Shown piece by piece: positions 38,184 through 49,056 of a stretch of DNA of 64,000 bases (position 1 is the stretch's first letter; every line of letters starts with the position of its first letter). Position numbers and translations under genes: made by a program. The notes under the pieces were generated by a model, which searched no databases, was not told where the DNA came from, and was given only the letters and a program-made list of their open reading frames with translations. The DNA is from Plantago major (lineage: Eukaryota > Streptophyta > Magnoliopsida > Lamiales > Plantaginaceae): NCBI GenBank assembly GCA_026545765.1, contig CM048841.1, positions 73,158,217-73,222,216 of the forward strand, given 5' to 3'.

Positions 38184-38187
<4 letters not shown>
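37675..38187. other. BUD23 5' flank, nothing else recognised
   Basis: It presumably includes the minus-strand promoter. A 98-codon plus-strand ORF at 37790-38086 has no recognisable family and is probably chance. Confidence 0.45.

Positions 38188-38236
<49 letters not shown>
38188..38236. repeat. (TA)n microsatellite
   Basis: About 24 TA units run directly up to the Stowaway MITE end. The MITE target is TA, so the run is a natural insertion target. Confidence 0.9.
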
Positions 38237-38237
<1 letters not shown>

Positions 38238-38373
38238 TCCCTCCGTCCGGTTTGATTACCATGGGTACATAGTTTTAAGAAAAAAGTGAATAAAGTAGGA
38301 GAGATGGTAATAAAGTAGGGAAGAAATTGAATAAAATAGGAGAAATAATGAATAAAGTATGAGATATAGTGAA
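38237..38373. mobile_element. Stowaway MITE, left half (split by the Helitron)
   Basis: It begins CTCCCTCCGTCCGGTTTG after a TA. Its matching right end is 18 kb away at 56610. The interior has repeated GAATAAAGTAxGAGA words, and one of them is interrupted exactly at the Helitron left end. Confidence 0.85.
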
Positions 38374-38399
38374 TCTATCTATTATATAAAACCAAGTTT

Positions 38400-39025
38400 T
38401 TATTCCATCCATTTTGTATAGGACTCAAGCCAAAATGAATGTGAGAGCTCCATTTCATTTTCATGTACAAAAGTTATTAAAATTAAAACAAAAAGAAAAC
38501 ATTAATGCATATAAGGAAACTTTTCAAATTCCTTGGGTGAGAAAAAATAATCTAAACATGGTAATACATCTTTGCAAATGTCAGCCTCCATAAATTACGC
38601 CTTTTTCTTCCGTTTTCTTTACCTCTTTCTCTACTTTTATTTCTCATCTTTTGCTCATCGTTTTTTCTTGCACAATTAGGTTTCTGCTCCTTCCACTGTT
38701 CTGGCAGACTTGCCGCAGCGCACGGAGGAGTAGATTTGCTGTTGAACGTCAGATTTCCACACGTTTTAACATAATTTCCGGCCCTAAATGTTTGTCCATT
38801 TCCGGCCCATTCCAATTTACTTCATTGTCCGTTCCAAGACACAGTCATTGTCCATATCAAGACACAATTTTCGGCCCTAAATTTTTGATAGTATTGTTCA
38901 TCTGTTTCTTTATTTTCTTCATTATATTGTTCATCGGTTTCTTATGTTCAACAAATTTCTTTTTAATTCGTTGATTTTACATACTAATTATTTCATCCAT
39001 TTCTTCCTTTTTAGCAGACCTAACG
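38400..39025. other. Helitron left subterminal region
   Basis: AT-rich sequence after the 5' terminus. ORFs on both strands near 38552-38974 show no family resemblance. It probably contains promoter sequence for the first cargo gene. Confidence 0.4.
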
Positions 39026-40310
39026 ATGACAATCAAGCTCCCAGCTGGTTTTGTCAAATCCAAGAGAATTGTACCCCGTCAAGTATCAAAGGCCATTATC
39101 AAGTATAATACGGATCCAAATGTTTCGACAGTTCAGCCTCGATCAAGCATCCTACGGTTTATGTTCGACTACCTGCAAAGGGTATAACTAAATTAATTTA
39201 AGAAAATATTTCGAGTATGGAAAGTAAATATTTTCCGATCTCATAAAGATTTTTATACATCTATTCCGATTGCTATGCATGTTTAAGTTATTTATGATAA
39301 TTTGAAAATCTTTGTTGCATAAAGTTATAAAATATTCAACTAAACTATATATATGCACAGATATTTGCTGAAACTCTAAGTATCGAACAAAAACAGACGA
39401 TGGCTTCTTCTGCAAAAAGAAGATCTGACGTTGCACTAAAGGATTTGCCGGAGGAGATAACTATTAGCATTCTTGCACTGGTGGCTTCCGAATCACTCGA
39501 AGCTTGGGCTACGGCAAGCAGCAGGTTCATTATATTTTTGCGTTTGTTTTCATATATTAATCAATGCAAAGATATGTAATATTTAGTTTTAATTCTTTAT
39601 TTCCGTAGCTCTCCGCTTTTCAACAAGCTATGTAAAGCCCCAGAAGTTCTTAAGAGAATACCCATTGACGCTTCAGTTTCAATTCCAGTCGATGTTCAAA
39701 ATAATCTATACAAATCCCAAAATCCTGAAGCTGTACTCCGGAAATCTCTAGTGATTAATAATTTGTTTTCCTATAATCTCTTTATCTTTTACGTCTGCAG
39801 CAAATTAGCGTTTATTCTGCTTATTGATCCTGTTAATGTTTTTCCGGAACCTTAATTATGGATTATTTCATTATATATAGGTAATTTTTTTTTGAAGATG
39901 GCAATGAAAGAGAGGCATATGTGTTGATGGATACTGCAAAAATCTTGAAGCACCCAGAAGCCCCTTACTGTATGAACTACATGAAGTTATTCAGTTCAAA
40001 TGAAAAAAGATCAAAAAGATGGAGTTAGAGGTTTGTCAGAGCTCAAAGAGGATCATCTAGGTGTCTCATACGTAATTTCATGCAGATGGGCCCTCAAGAT
40101 GAGGATTGCAAGGCTTAAACTGAAAAACCCCGACTATCTCGATGGTCCATCATTTTGCAAGGACAAACTTGGTGCCCTTCAATTCCACATCAAGAAAACC
40201 GGTGGTCCATTTAAGTACAAACACTGTCCGGAATGTATTGCTGATCTTGAGGTTGCTTATATGGGAGCAACTTATGTTGGTGACAAACCGGTCTCACCGT
40301 ATTTTGATTG
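39026..40310 (+). pseudogene. F-box-like gene 1 in the Helitron (At2g35280-like), one frameshift
   Basis: ATG 39026 opens an exon (MTIKLPAGFVKSKRIV to DYLQR, donor after 39181). It joins in phase to an exon from about 39361 that encodes KDLPEEITISILALVASESLEAWATASS, an F-box. Later exons (from 39609 and from about 39895) carry AYVLMDTAKILKHPEAPYCMNYMKLF, and after a slip in an A-run near 40005 the end KYKHCPECIADLEVAYMGA. The pattern of F-box, Sel1-like residue spacing and terminal Cys motif resembles the plant At2g35280 family. If translated it would be a substrate adaptor for SCF ubiquitin ligases. The A-run slip breaks this copy unless it is a sequencing error. Confidence 0.6.
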
Positions 40311-40449
40311 ATATTTTATTTTTAATACGATTACTACATTTCGGAATTGATTTGTATTATTATTAATTGTGATATGTAGGATTATATTTTATTAATCAAT
40401 GTGTTTATTTTTATCTAATTGTGGATCGTAATTTTAATTATATATTTCA

Positions 40450-41084
40450 TAGCTGCCAGACTTTGAACAAAATCGGTTTGGGGGCAAACGTTTTGAACAA
40501 GCTGTCGATTGAAAGATATAGGAATGTGCCCAAAGATATGTTGGAATTGATGTATGTTGCACTCAATCAAGAAGCTGTTTATAGAAAAGCATTGGTAGTG
40601 TTTTTATATTCATAAGTTCAAATTCGTTTTTTTTCATGTTTTTCCATTTTGCATGAGAGTTATGGTCTTATGGATTTTAATTGTGATTTTAGGTAAATTT
40701 CTTTGTGGATTTCAAGGCTGATAAAGCACTAGAGCATCTTACAATTGCTACAAAGCTGGGCCACCCAGAAGCCGAATATACATCGGCTCTTTTCAAGTTG
40801 TTGGATAAACGGGAAACATCAAGGGATGAAGGTGTTGAAGAACTTGCATCCATAAAATATGCCCCCCAGGCAAATGTTAAGCTTAGTTAGGCCAGATTCC
40901 TACTACATTTCAGACTTTTAAATATGAATTTGCATGAAGCTGATTTAGTGAAAGTCGAGAAGTTTTGCACACCGCAGACCAGTACTTCTCACCCTGGTCG
41001 TGTTTTTGCATTTGAATGCAAGAGGTGTATTGCAGACACGGAAATAATTTACATGCCACTGAAGTACCAAATTCCGAGTGATTA
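40450..41084 (+). pseudogene. F-box-like gene 2 in the Helitron, N-terminus missing
   Basis: The similarity begins inside the family domain (CQTLNKIGLGANVLNKLSIERYRNVP) just after an AG acceptor, with no F-box exon in front of it. An intron at about 40590-40692 leads to NFFVDFKADKALEHLTIATKLGHPEAEYTSALF, the Sel1-like part. A TAG near 40890 precedes a C-terminal block ending FECKRCIADTEIIYMPLKY. It is a 5'-truncated paralogue of gene 1. Confidence 0.6.
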
Positions 41085-41839
41085 GTAGTTGCATGTCAAG
41101 TTGTTTAATTACTACTATTACAATACTTTTTATGTGTTAGCTTGGTTTTATTTTGTGTTAACTCTAAATACTGAGGTCATGTAATATTGTATTGGATGGT
41201 TAGGCTCCCAGTCAAGCGATTTTTTAATTCAACATAAATCTTAGATCCTTATTATATTTCTATAATAATCAGGTTATAATTTAATTCATGAATGCAAATG
41301 AAATTTTATATACAAATTTATGTGTGAATATTTTTTCTGTCCATGTGTCATTAAATTTGAATTAATTGTAAAACAGTTATAAATCACACAAATCAAATAT
41401 TATTAGTTTAATACTCGCTATAATGTATAAAATGCTCCAAAACAAATCAATTAAGACCTTTCTGCATTTTTTTTTAAGAGACAGATTGTTTTTTCCCCTA
41501 GGCTAATAGAATAGAATATAATTAGTTTAATACTCACTAACTGAAAGTCTATTAAAGATACGACATATATTCGGTAAATACCAAAGTTTATTTACTACTA
41601 TATATTTACCTATATGATGAATCTTTGTGTCTTATTATTATATTTTCAAAAAACGTTATGTTGGGCTTAATGAATGCTAACCCAAGAATCATAATCTGTA
41701 GAAAATCACTTCCAGATTTTTATTACATTACCTTTACATATTTTATTTTCTTGCCTAATTCGCCAAACGTGTTTCTCATTTATATAAACATGTAAGTTCC
41801 GATCTAATTATTTAATTTTTATTAAATAGTTCAGACGTC

Positions 41840-42729
41840 ATGAAGGCACAAAAATGCAGAACCGTTGTTCGAATTGAAGAGATGCTTCTTTTCCCTCAGT
41901 TACCAGCTGACATTCAGATTCATATAATGTATCTGGTTGCAATCAATAGTATTAGCGACTGCAGAAGCGTTATACTAAGGTTAGATATATAACATTTTGT
42001 TAAATATATTGATATACTATATTGAAAATATCACGATGAAGTGACCTCTTTCTTTTTTAACAGCTCCAAGAAGTTCAGCAACATATTTCAAGTGGAAGAT
42101 TTTTACGCTAAGGTAAATTTTGATGAATTACCACACACAAACTGGAAAAATCCGACATCTTCAGAAACCGAATTCATGTCAAAGTGCGAAGCGGCTGGAA
42201 ACCCAGAGAACTACCTACGAATGCTAATGGTTGATATTAGCTACGCTATATTTTATAATATTTCTTATTCAATTATTTTTATACAACTTATTATTTAACC
42301 CGGACCTTGAACTAATTATTTCAGAATGATGTGTTCGAGTATAATGATTTCAGCCGGATGGAGTACCTACTGGATAAGATAGTCTCTAGACGACATATGG
42401 CTGCTGATTACACACGTACTATATTCAATCTCCTTTCAAACATAGAAGAATACCGACGGGAAGGACTTAAATCCTTAGTTGCTATGTGGAATGAAAAGGA
42501 CAGTATGCAAAAGATATTGAAGAATCGGTTCTACTTATGCTCTAAGATAAATAAAATCAATCACATGCTTCTCCACTCGACTCTGGATACATCTCACTAT
42601 TGTTGTGATCATGTTGTGCCAAGATATGAAATGAATCACAATATAGAATGTGACAAATGCAAGGCAGACTGTGAGGTTGAATGTTTTAACAACGAGTCTG
42701 TATTCAAAGGTGTACTGAGGAACAAGTAG
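41840..42729 (+). CDS. F-box-like gene 3 in the Helitron, open, 236 aa
   Basis: Exons 41840-41979, 42064-42229 and 42325-42729 have GT/AG junctions and matching phases, 711 nt. The N-terminus (LLFPQLPADIQIHIMYLVAINSISDCRSVILSSKKFSNIF) is F-box-like. The middle (SKCEAAGNPENYLRML, then a Sel1-like stretch) matches genes 1 and 2. The C-terminus has a Cys/His cluster (HYCCDHV, ECDKCKADCEVEC), a possible metal-binding motif. It has no stop or frame break, unlike genes 1 and 2, and could still be expressed. Its function in the element is unknown. Confidence 0.65.
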
Positions 42730-43815
42730 TTATCATTTAAAATTAAAGTTAGGCTGTCATTTCATCAATTTTGTTATTCCAGTCTTTAGTTTTTTTGAAG
42801 GTTCAGTTCTTTTTCATCAATAATGGTATTATGGTTTCACTTTTGTAATCCCCGTGAAAAGTTTATTTTCCAGAAATTTACTACAATTAGTTATATTGCT
42901 GAAATTACACACAAATAAATTACAAAAAGAACCAACGGAAAAAAATTTAAATACCTACTTACATTTTATAATTTATCTTAAAAAGTATATATTTTAACTT
43001 ATTCTAACACAAAGTGTCGTAAATTGATTTATCTTCAGTAATATGCCTCTATACGATTACGTAATTAATTCAAATATTAAAAATAGAAAAATTGATAAGT
43101 TAAACCCACTATAAATTTAAGTACCATTTAAAAAATAAAGTAATTTTAAAATAATTATATATAATTTTAAAAACACTTAAAGATACTCCTATTGACGTTA
43201 AATTGTGAATAATTTTACTTATGCGAAAGATTATTGTAAACTATAAATTACCTAGAACATGACTACCCTATTCATTTCTAAACTTCAAAGTTATTAGAAT
43301 ATAAAATATAACATCAGTAAATAGAATATTATAGATATTTATAAATACATTATAAACTTAGAATTTTGTTTATTCAGCTTGCCATGGCTTGACGTATTCA
43401 AAGACTGATTTTATGGTTAAGAATCAATTTCAATTTGGTCTACTAACTTTGGTGATGATACACATATATATACTAATATCCAAATTGATACCATTTGCTA
43501 TTTTATTCCAGTCACAGATTTACTTTTCATTATTTCTGTTAGTTTGTTTTTAGGAATGATTTCCTAAAACATTTCGAAATATTGATATCTAATTTTAGCA
43601 CAAATTTATATAGATTTCGAAGATCTACAAAACGTGGCGTCTACCGAGTAAACGAATAGCATCAAGTAAAATCCAGGACCAAAACCCTAAAATACCATTT
43701 TTATTCTCTTCTTTACCACCTATCAAAGTTATAATAATGTTAACACAGAATTTACATCTCTACGTTGTGTTTGATTAGTAAACCTATAACTCCAGCTTTC
43801 CAAATAATTGAGACG
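42730..43815. other. AT-rich spacer inside the Helitron
   Basis: Very AT-rich, no ORF or repeat family recognised. It should hold the 3' end of the F-box gene and the promoter of the RPA1-like gene. Confidence 0.5.
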
Positions 43816-46134
43816 ATGAGTGCCATACAATTGAACGAAATTGAGAAGGATACTGAGAACAGGCCTATACTTGTGAAGATTCTAAGAATGTGGAGTCCAA
43901 CAGATGCTCAAAAGAATCCCTTTTCAATTGAACTGATACTGTTGGATGCTGAGGTAATGGATATTCATGTATTATAATCATGTATGAAGTCTTTATTTTC
44001 TCATAATAGATAGATTAATGGCTGGTTATAATCTTTTACGTTTAGGGTTACATGATTCCAGCTTATGTTAAGCGTGCTCTGATGTCGAACTTCAAAAAAC
44101 AGTTGAAATAAGGAGATACCGTTAAGATTTCGAATTTTGACGTTGAAGATAACGTCCTAGGAAAATTTCAAAAGGCCCGGGTTAAACATGACTTCAAGCT
44201 TCATTTTAGCTACGTTACTAAGGTCCTTGGATGTCGACCAGACATGTGCATATCATCGAATGGTTTGAACTTGGTTCCCTTTGATGAGCTTTCCGCCATA
44301 CAAGGACCTTTTTATGTTGGTATGTTGTTTTTGGATAATCATCATAGATTTATAATAAGATATTTATAGTTATTGAATAATTGACCTTTATGAACGCAGA
44401 TGTCATTGGTGAAATAACTCGGAGGGGTGAAATTAGCTATATCGAAAAAGCACGTGCTAGAGTACTTGAAGTTGAGGTCCGCGATGAAAGGTTGTAAGAA
44501 AAATGATATACTATTATTCGTACAATTCTAACATGAAAATTTTTGTCTTATTATCCAAGCAATGTGTGAACTAAAATTTCTGCAATTTCATCAGAAACAA
44601 TACGATCAAGTTGGATCTTTGGGAGGCTTATGCAGAGAAGGTGCTGGAGCTTATTCCAGATTCAAGTAAGATGGATGAAGGAATGAACATTATTCTGCAA
44701 TTCGGTCACAAGACAGTCTACGACAGTAAGAACTATTTTAATGTTTATAACTCTCAAGTAATATTAAACTGTACAGCAGTTTTGATAAGTGCTCATACCA
44801 TATCCAGATGAAATTCGTGTTGGGACAACAGCCCATGCAAGTAAGGTTTTCATCAATGAAGACCTCCCAGAGTTCATGATTTTAAAATGAAGTATGATCT
44901 CTCTCTGAGCTTTTAATTATCAACTTTTCCTTGACATATTTCAACCTTAAATTCAATTAACTTTAAGGTTATTGATAGAAAAAGGCTAAGTGGGAACATA
45001 GACCCGACCAGGTCTATAACCTTACTATCATCCGAGTCTAGGAATATGAAACTTGAGGATTGGATGAACACTGACATGCACAAGTCTCCTGATGAAGTCA
45101 ATAACATTCGAGAGGTTATTAATTCAAATGAAACATCCACATGTTGTTTCCGTTGTGTTCAATGCTTATAGATGACCATTAATATATTATTAATCTCATT
45201 GATGCAGCCCGGCACATACATTATATTTGTATGTTTCAAAAACATTGACATCGACAGTGGAAATTGGTACTATGAAATATGCAGCCTGTGTAAGAATAAG
45301 ATTAAGGACAAGGTGGTTGGTGAAAGGTGTACTGCATCAACCTGTGGACAAATAATCAAAGGGATAATCCCAAGGTATTTATCAATCCCTTTATTGATAA
45401 ATATATACAATATAATATCGTCAATTATATATATATAATTTTTATTTTGAATGTATAGGTTCCGCCTCAAGGTTATGGCCCAAGGTAAAAATAGGGAGAA
45501 AATTACCATTGTCCTATTTGAGGATGTTGTTGCCAGTTTAATTGGCAAACCATCTTCTTTAGTGTTGAAAGAGGTGCTAGAGGTAACCTCATAAACCAAG
45601 TGACTTTACATTATATGTGATCATGAGGACTTATGATAAAAAAACGTGATAAATAAATTCTTTTAAATAGGAAACAGGTGATCCCAAGGCATTTCCTATG
45701 GACTTTATGTCAATGCTGCAGAAGGATTATTTGTGCAAGGTTCGGGTGGCTAATGACTATAACATCATAAAGAACTACAAAGACTTTAGTGTTGACACCC
45801 TCACGGATGATGAAAATATCATACGACAGTATTGTAACATTACCATGACGGTAACCAATCCCCGTTAACATCTTACAATTCCAAATAAAAATGGCCTTTC
45901 AACTCTATTAAGTTTATCCAAATAACTCGACAGGAGGTTGCATCTAACAACGCAGAAGTCGACAAGGAAAAGGGTAAGCTCGATGACTCAACGACACAAG
46001 ACTCGAGTCAAACATTAGACTTTGATGTTACACCAGCTAAAAGGAGTGCTAGCATAACAATTGATGATGAAGATGAATGTTTTATGAGCAAACAAGAATC
46101 AAGTACCAAGATCATGAAGAAGGAGAAACCTTGA
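43816..46134 (+). pseudogene. RPA1-like single-stranded-DNA-binding protein gene of the Helitron
   Basis: ATG 43816 starts MSAIQLNEIEKDTENRPILVKILRMW. Exons 43816-43953, 44046-44319 and from 44400 onward join in phase, and further exons run to TGA 46132-46134. The first two thirds match the OB folds of the plant RPA 70-kDa subunit. The region near 45258-45470 (WYYEICSLCKNK, then ERCTASTCG and RFRLKVMAQ) is the zinc-ribbon OB fold. The acidic/basic C-terminus resembles other plant RPA1-like proteins. Plant Helitrons often carry RPA genes, presumably to coat single strands during rolling-circle transposition. A TAA at about 44110 (after KKQLK) interrupts the first OB fold, so this copy is probably inactive. 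Confidence 0.82.
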
Positions 46135-47640
46135 AGCAATTTAGTTGAAGATGTCTTTCGTTTTTTGTTTTTTAGTCCATGATTAAGACTTCATTTTCCA
46201 TTATGATCTTGCTATTATTGCAGTTTCATTGTCCTTTAAGAATTTTTTTACTGGTACCAAAATTTTATTGCCAGAACTCCAATTTTGTTTTTATTGGGTT
46301 GTTGATTTTTTCTTATTTGAAGACATCTTTTATGATAAGAATAATTATTGTTTGATGTGATCAACTGCTGTTATTTTATTTTTTATGAATGGTAATTTTA
46401 TGTTAGATATCGATTTGGTTAGTAGTAGTATGCGTTTCATTGTATCAATTATATGTTTTATTAATATTATCCCTGATAATTATACTCTACGTATTAGACC
46501 ATTGTATACACATCGAAAGATTTAATTGAATTGTATTATTAGCTATTACTATCAATTATAGTCACCAACATACTGAGTCTGCATTCTACAATAAATCGGC
46601 AATCATATAGTTTTTAAGCTAAACTATAAAATACGTGAATGTTCTAACTAAAAATATTTAACTACATGATTGGTACAGAAACCGTACCTCAAAGACGATG
46701 CTCCAAGCAGCAGAAATGGATTCGTCACATTGAATGATACATTCTATACAGATCATATTATTACATGCTTCATTCTACCAAATTACATTAAGCTATTACT
46801 TTAATTGTACAGGCAATAAAATCCTATTCAGTAACGAATCCATTCCTGGTCTTCATCCCCCTTTGTCAGCATCACCCAAATTATACCATTCGTAGCTTCT
46901 GCGGAAACATAAATTAAAAGAATAGTTCAATTGAAATCCAAATATGGCAAAGATATATTTAATCTCCATTCACACTGAATATACCATCAACGTCCAAAAT
47001 CAAATTTATGTTTCGATATATTTAAGCTGAATTCACACTGATAATTTTGATGTACTTAACTAATCCAAATATGGCAAAGATAGTAGAATCATAGTTTTAT
47101 TGGATCCTACAATTCCCTTTACTGTGTTAATTCAAAGACTATTTAAACATCTCAATTGTTTCATTTTGATATGAAGTTCTGATATTTGAGTATACAGAGA
47201 AACAGATGCAGATGCGTATAAATTCATAAAGTTGGAAGAGCTTCATTACCACACAAAGTTTGGTTGCAGAACACTTCATTCAGGAAGATAGGTGCGCAAC
47301 CATTTTATTTAACATTCTTTAGTCTATTTTATCATTTACATTTCAACACCAGTCATAATTGTTCAGATTACTTATTCCAAGAGGTTTAATTTGTGAATTT
47401 TTTGTTCATTTTTTGGCTATTAGTTGGAGGATATTAAAATCTACACTAAGCAAGGTTGAAGCACATTTCGATCAGGAACAGAGGTACGCAATCACTCTCT
47501 AAATTGACATTCTTGCTATATTGGAAAAGAATTCTATGTAGACACTCTACACTCTAAGACCACTTTAATTTTTTCTAAATCAACATTCTACTTACTCAAA
47601 AAGGCAGCATATAGTTATAATGGCAGATTATGGTACTGGA
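46135..47640. other. AT-rich spacer inside the Helitron
   Basis: No supported gene. On the minus strand near 46850-46910 an AG acceptor is followed by a short open stretch ending in a stop, perhaps a stray exon, but too short to assign. Confidence 0.4.
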
Positions 47641-47659
47641 TAAAGAGCAGTAAACCTTG

Positions 47660-47970
47660 GTGAAATAATTTTTGAGCATGGCTTCGGATTTGCACCGCTG
47701 TTTTTGTGCCCACATGCTCTGGAAACAACAGATATAATATCTTAGGATAAGTTCGAGTTTGGAGATTATAAACACAATTATATTGAAAAGGTTTAATTGC
47801 GACTTAAACCAACCTTTGGAGGAGAGTCATCTCCAGCAAGCTGCTCCTTTGACAAGGCATCCTTGACAGCAAGTTCTGATGTGATCTCATCAGTCGAAAT
47901 CCTCAGATAATCGGACTGGATCATTCCGTTTTCCTGAAGTAAAAAAAGGTAAATTTCATTAATAAAATAA
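47660..47970 (-). pseudogene. Captured fragment of a REVEILLE/LHY-type MYB gene
   Basis: On the minus strand, after an AG acceptor near 47720, the sequence reads HVGTKTAVQIRSHAQK, the third helix of the single MYB repeat of LHY/CCA1/REVEILLE factors. The following bases depart by a small insertion, and a GT donor follows. About 100 bp upstream on that strand is a second exon-like piece (about 47812-47935) ending GDDSPPK, which resembles the stretch just before the MYB repeat. The exon with the first two MYB helices is absent between them. It is a partial gene capture and cannot make a DNA-binding domain. Confidence 0.55.
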
Positions 47971-47999
47971 TCAATGATTCGTGTTATCGCCTTAAGAAG

Positions 48000-49056
48000 T
48001 TCAAAATTGTTGAAAAGCACATGCCATATTTACACAGATATCCAAAATGATTTTATGCCTTAAACCACAGATCTATATCTGCTGGAATACAAATCAGACT
48101 TTTAGCTCGAATCTATAATCCATTTTCATATATGATTCCTATCTTAACATTCTCAATATCATAATACTACAGAGTAAAGTAAAATCTCAATCTGGAAAAC
48201 TCATACTATATTCCTTATAGCATACTACTAATTCCAAATTACACAGCAAAGTTGAAAAATACCAGTCAAATCCCCGGAAAAACAATAATTGACAACAGAG
48301 AATAAATCGATAACGATTTACACAGATAAGCAACATTCATCGAAAACCCCTAATTTAAACCAACATGCACTTTTTCTATTCAGCTCAGTGAGTTTAATCA
48401 CTGTCGATTTTGAAAGAAATTAATGGACCGAGAAATAAAATTGCTTACCAATTGAAGGGAAGGACTATCTTCAGTTGTTCATTCATTGATCAATAGAGAA
48501 ATACCAATATGTGTTAATTTCAACTTGAATCGATGCTTCGAGATGATAAAATTGCGAATCTCATCTGTTTGACTATCTTCAGTTGTTGATCCGTCGATCG
48601 ATTTTTTCATCTCGAACAGATTCGAAATTTCCGAAGACAGACGATCCAGATTTGGAAATAAAGGATGAAACATAATGCTGTGAAATGTGATTTTGGAATT
48701 TGGATGGTGATGAAAGTGACCGATTGGATCGATGAATGACCAAAGATAATATCTACTGACATTGCACAATAGTTGGTTTATCAGAAGACACGTGTACGGC
48801 TGCATATATGTATATAATGACAAGTGTTGTTCTGATGGCACTTATATATGATATCAACTAATTCGTTTTTAGGCTGATCTTAAGTCGCGAATTTGATTTA
48901 GAGGACGTTTATTGCGTGTACAATTCAGCTTTATCGGTGTAAATCATTGTAATATTTTATTTGAACTATTTGGACGTATTTTTACACCCGTGGCTAATGA
49001 TTGCAATTTGTGTGTTCTAACTTGATTTATTTATTTTCTATGCTTATAGTTTACCG
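48000..49056. other. Spacer between the MYB fragment and the Rep-helicase gene
   Basis: A 120-codon minus-strand ORF at 48479-48841 has no recognisable family. The last part, with a TTTTCTATGCTTATAG-type acceptor before 49050, may be a 5' intron or leader of the Rep-helicase gene. A similar acceptor block recurs near 53508-53529. Confidence 0.4.

Noticed and set aside
48479-48841. 120-codon minus-strand ORF inside the Helitron
   Set aside because: No motif recognised and composition is not gene-like; left as spacer.
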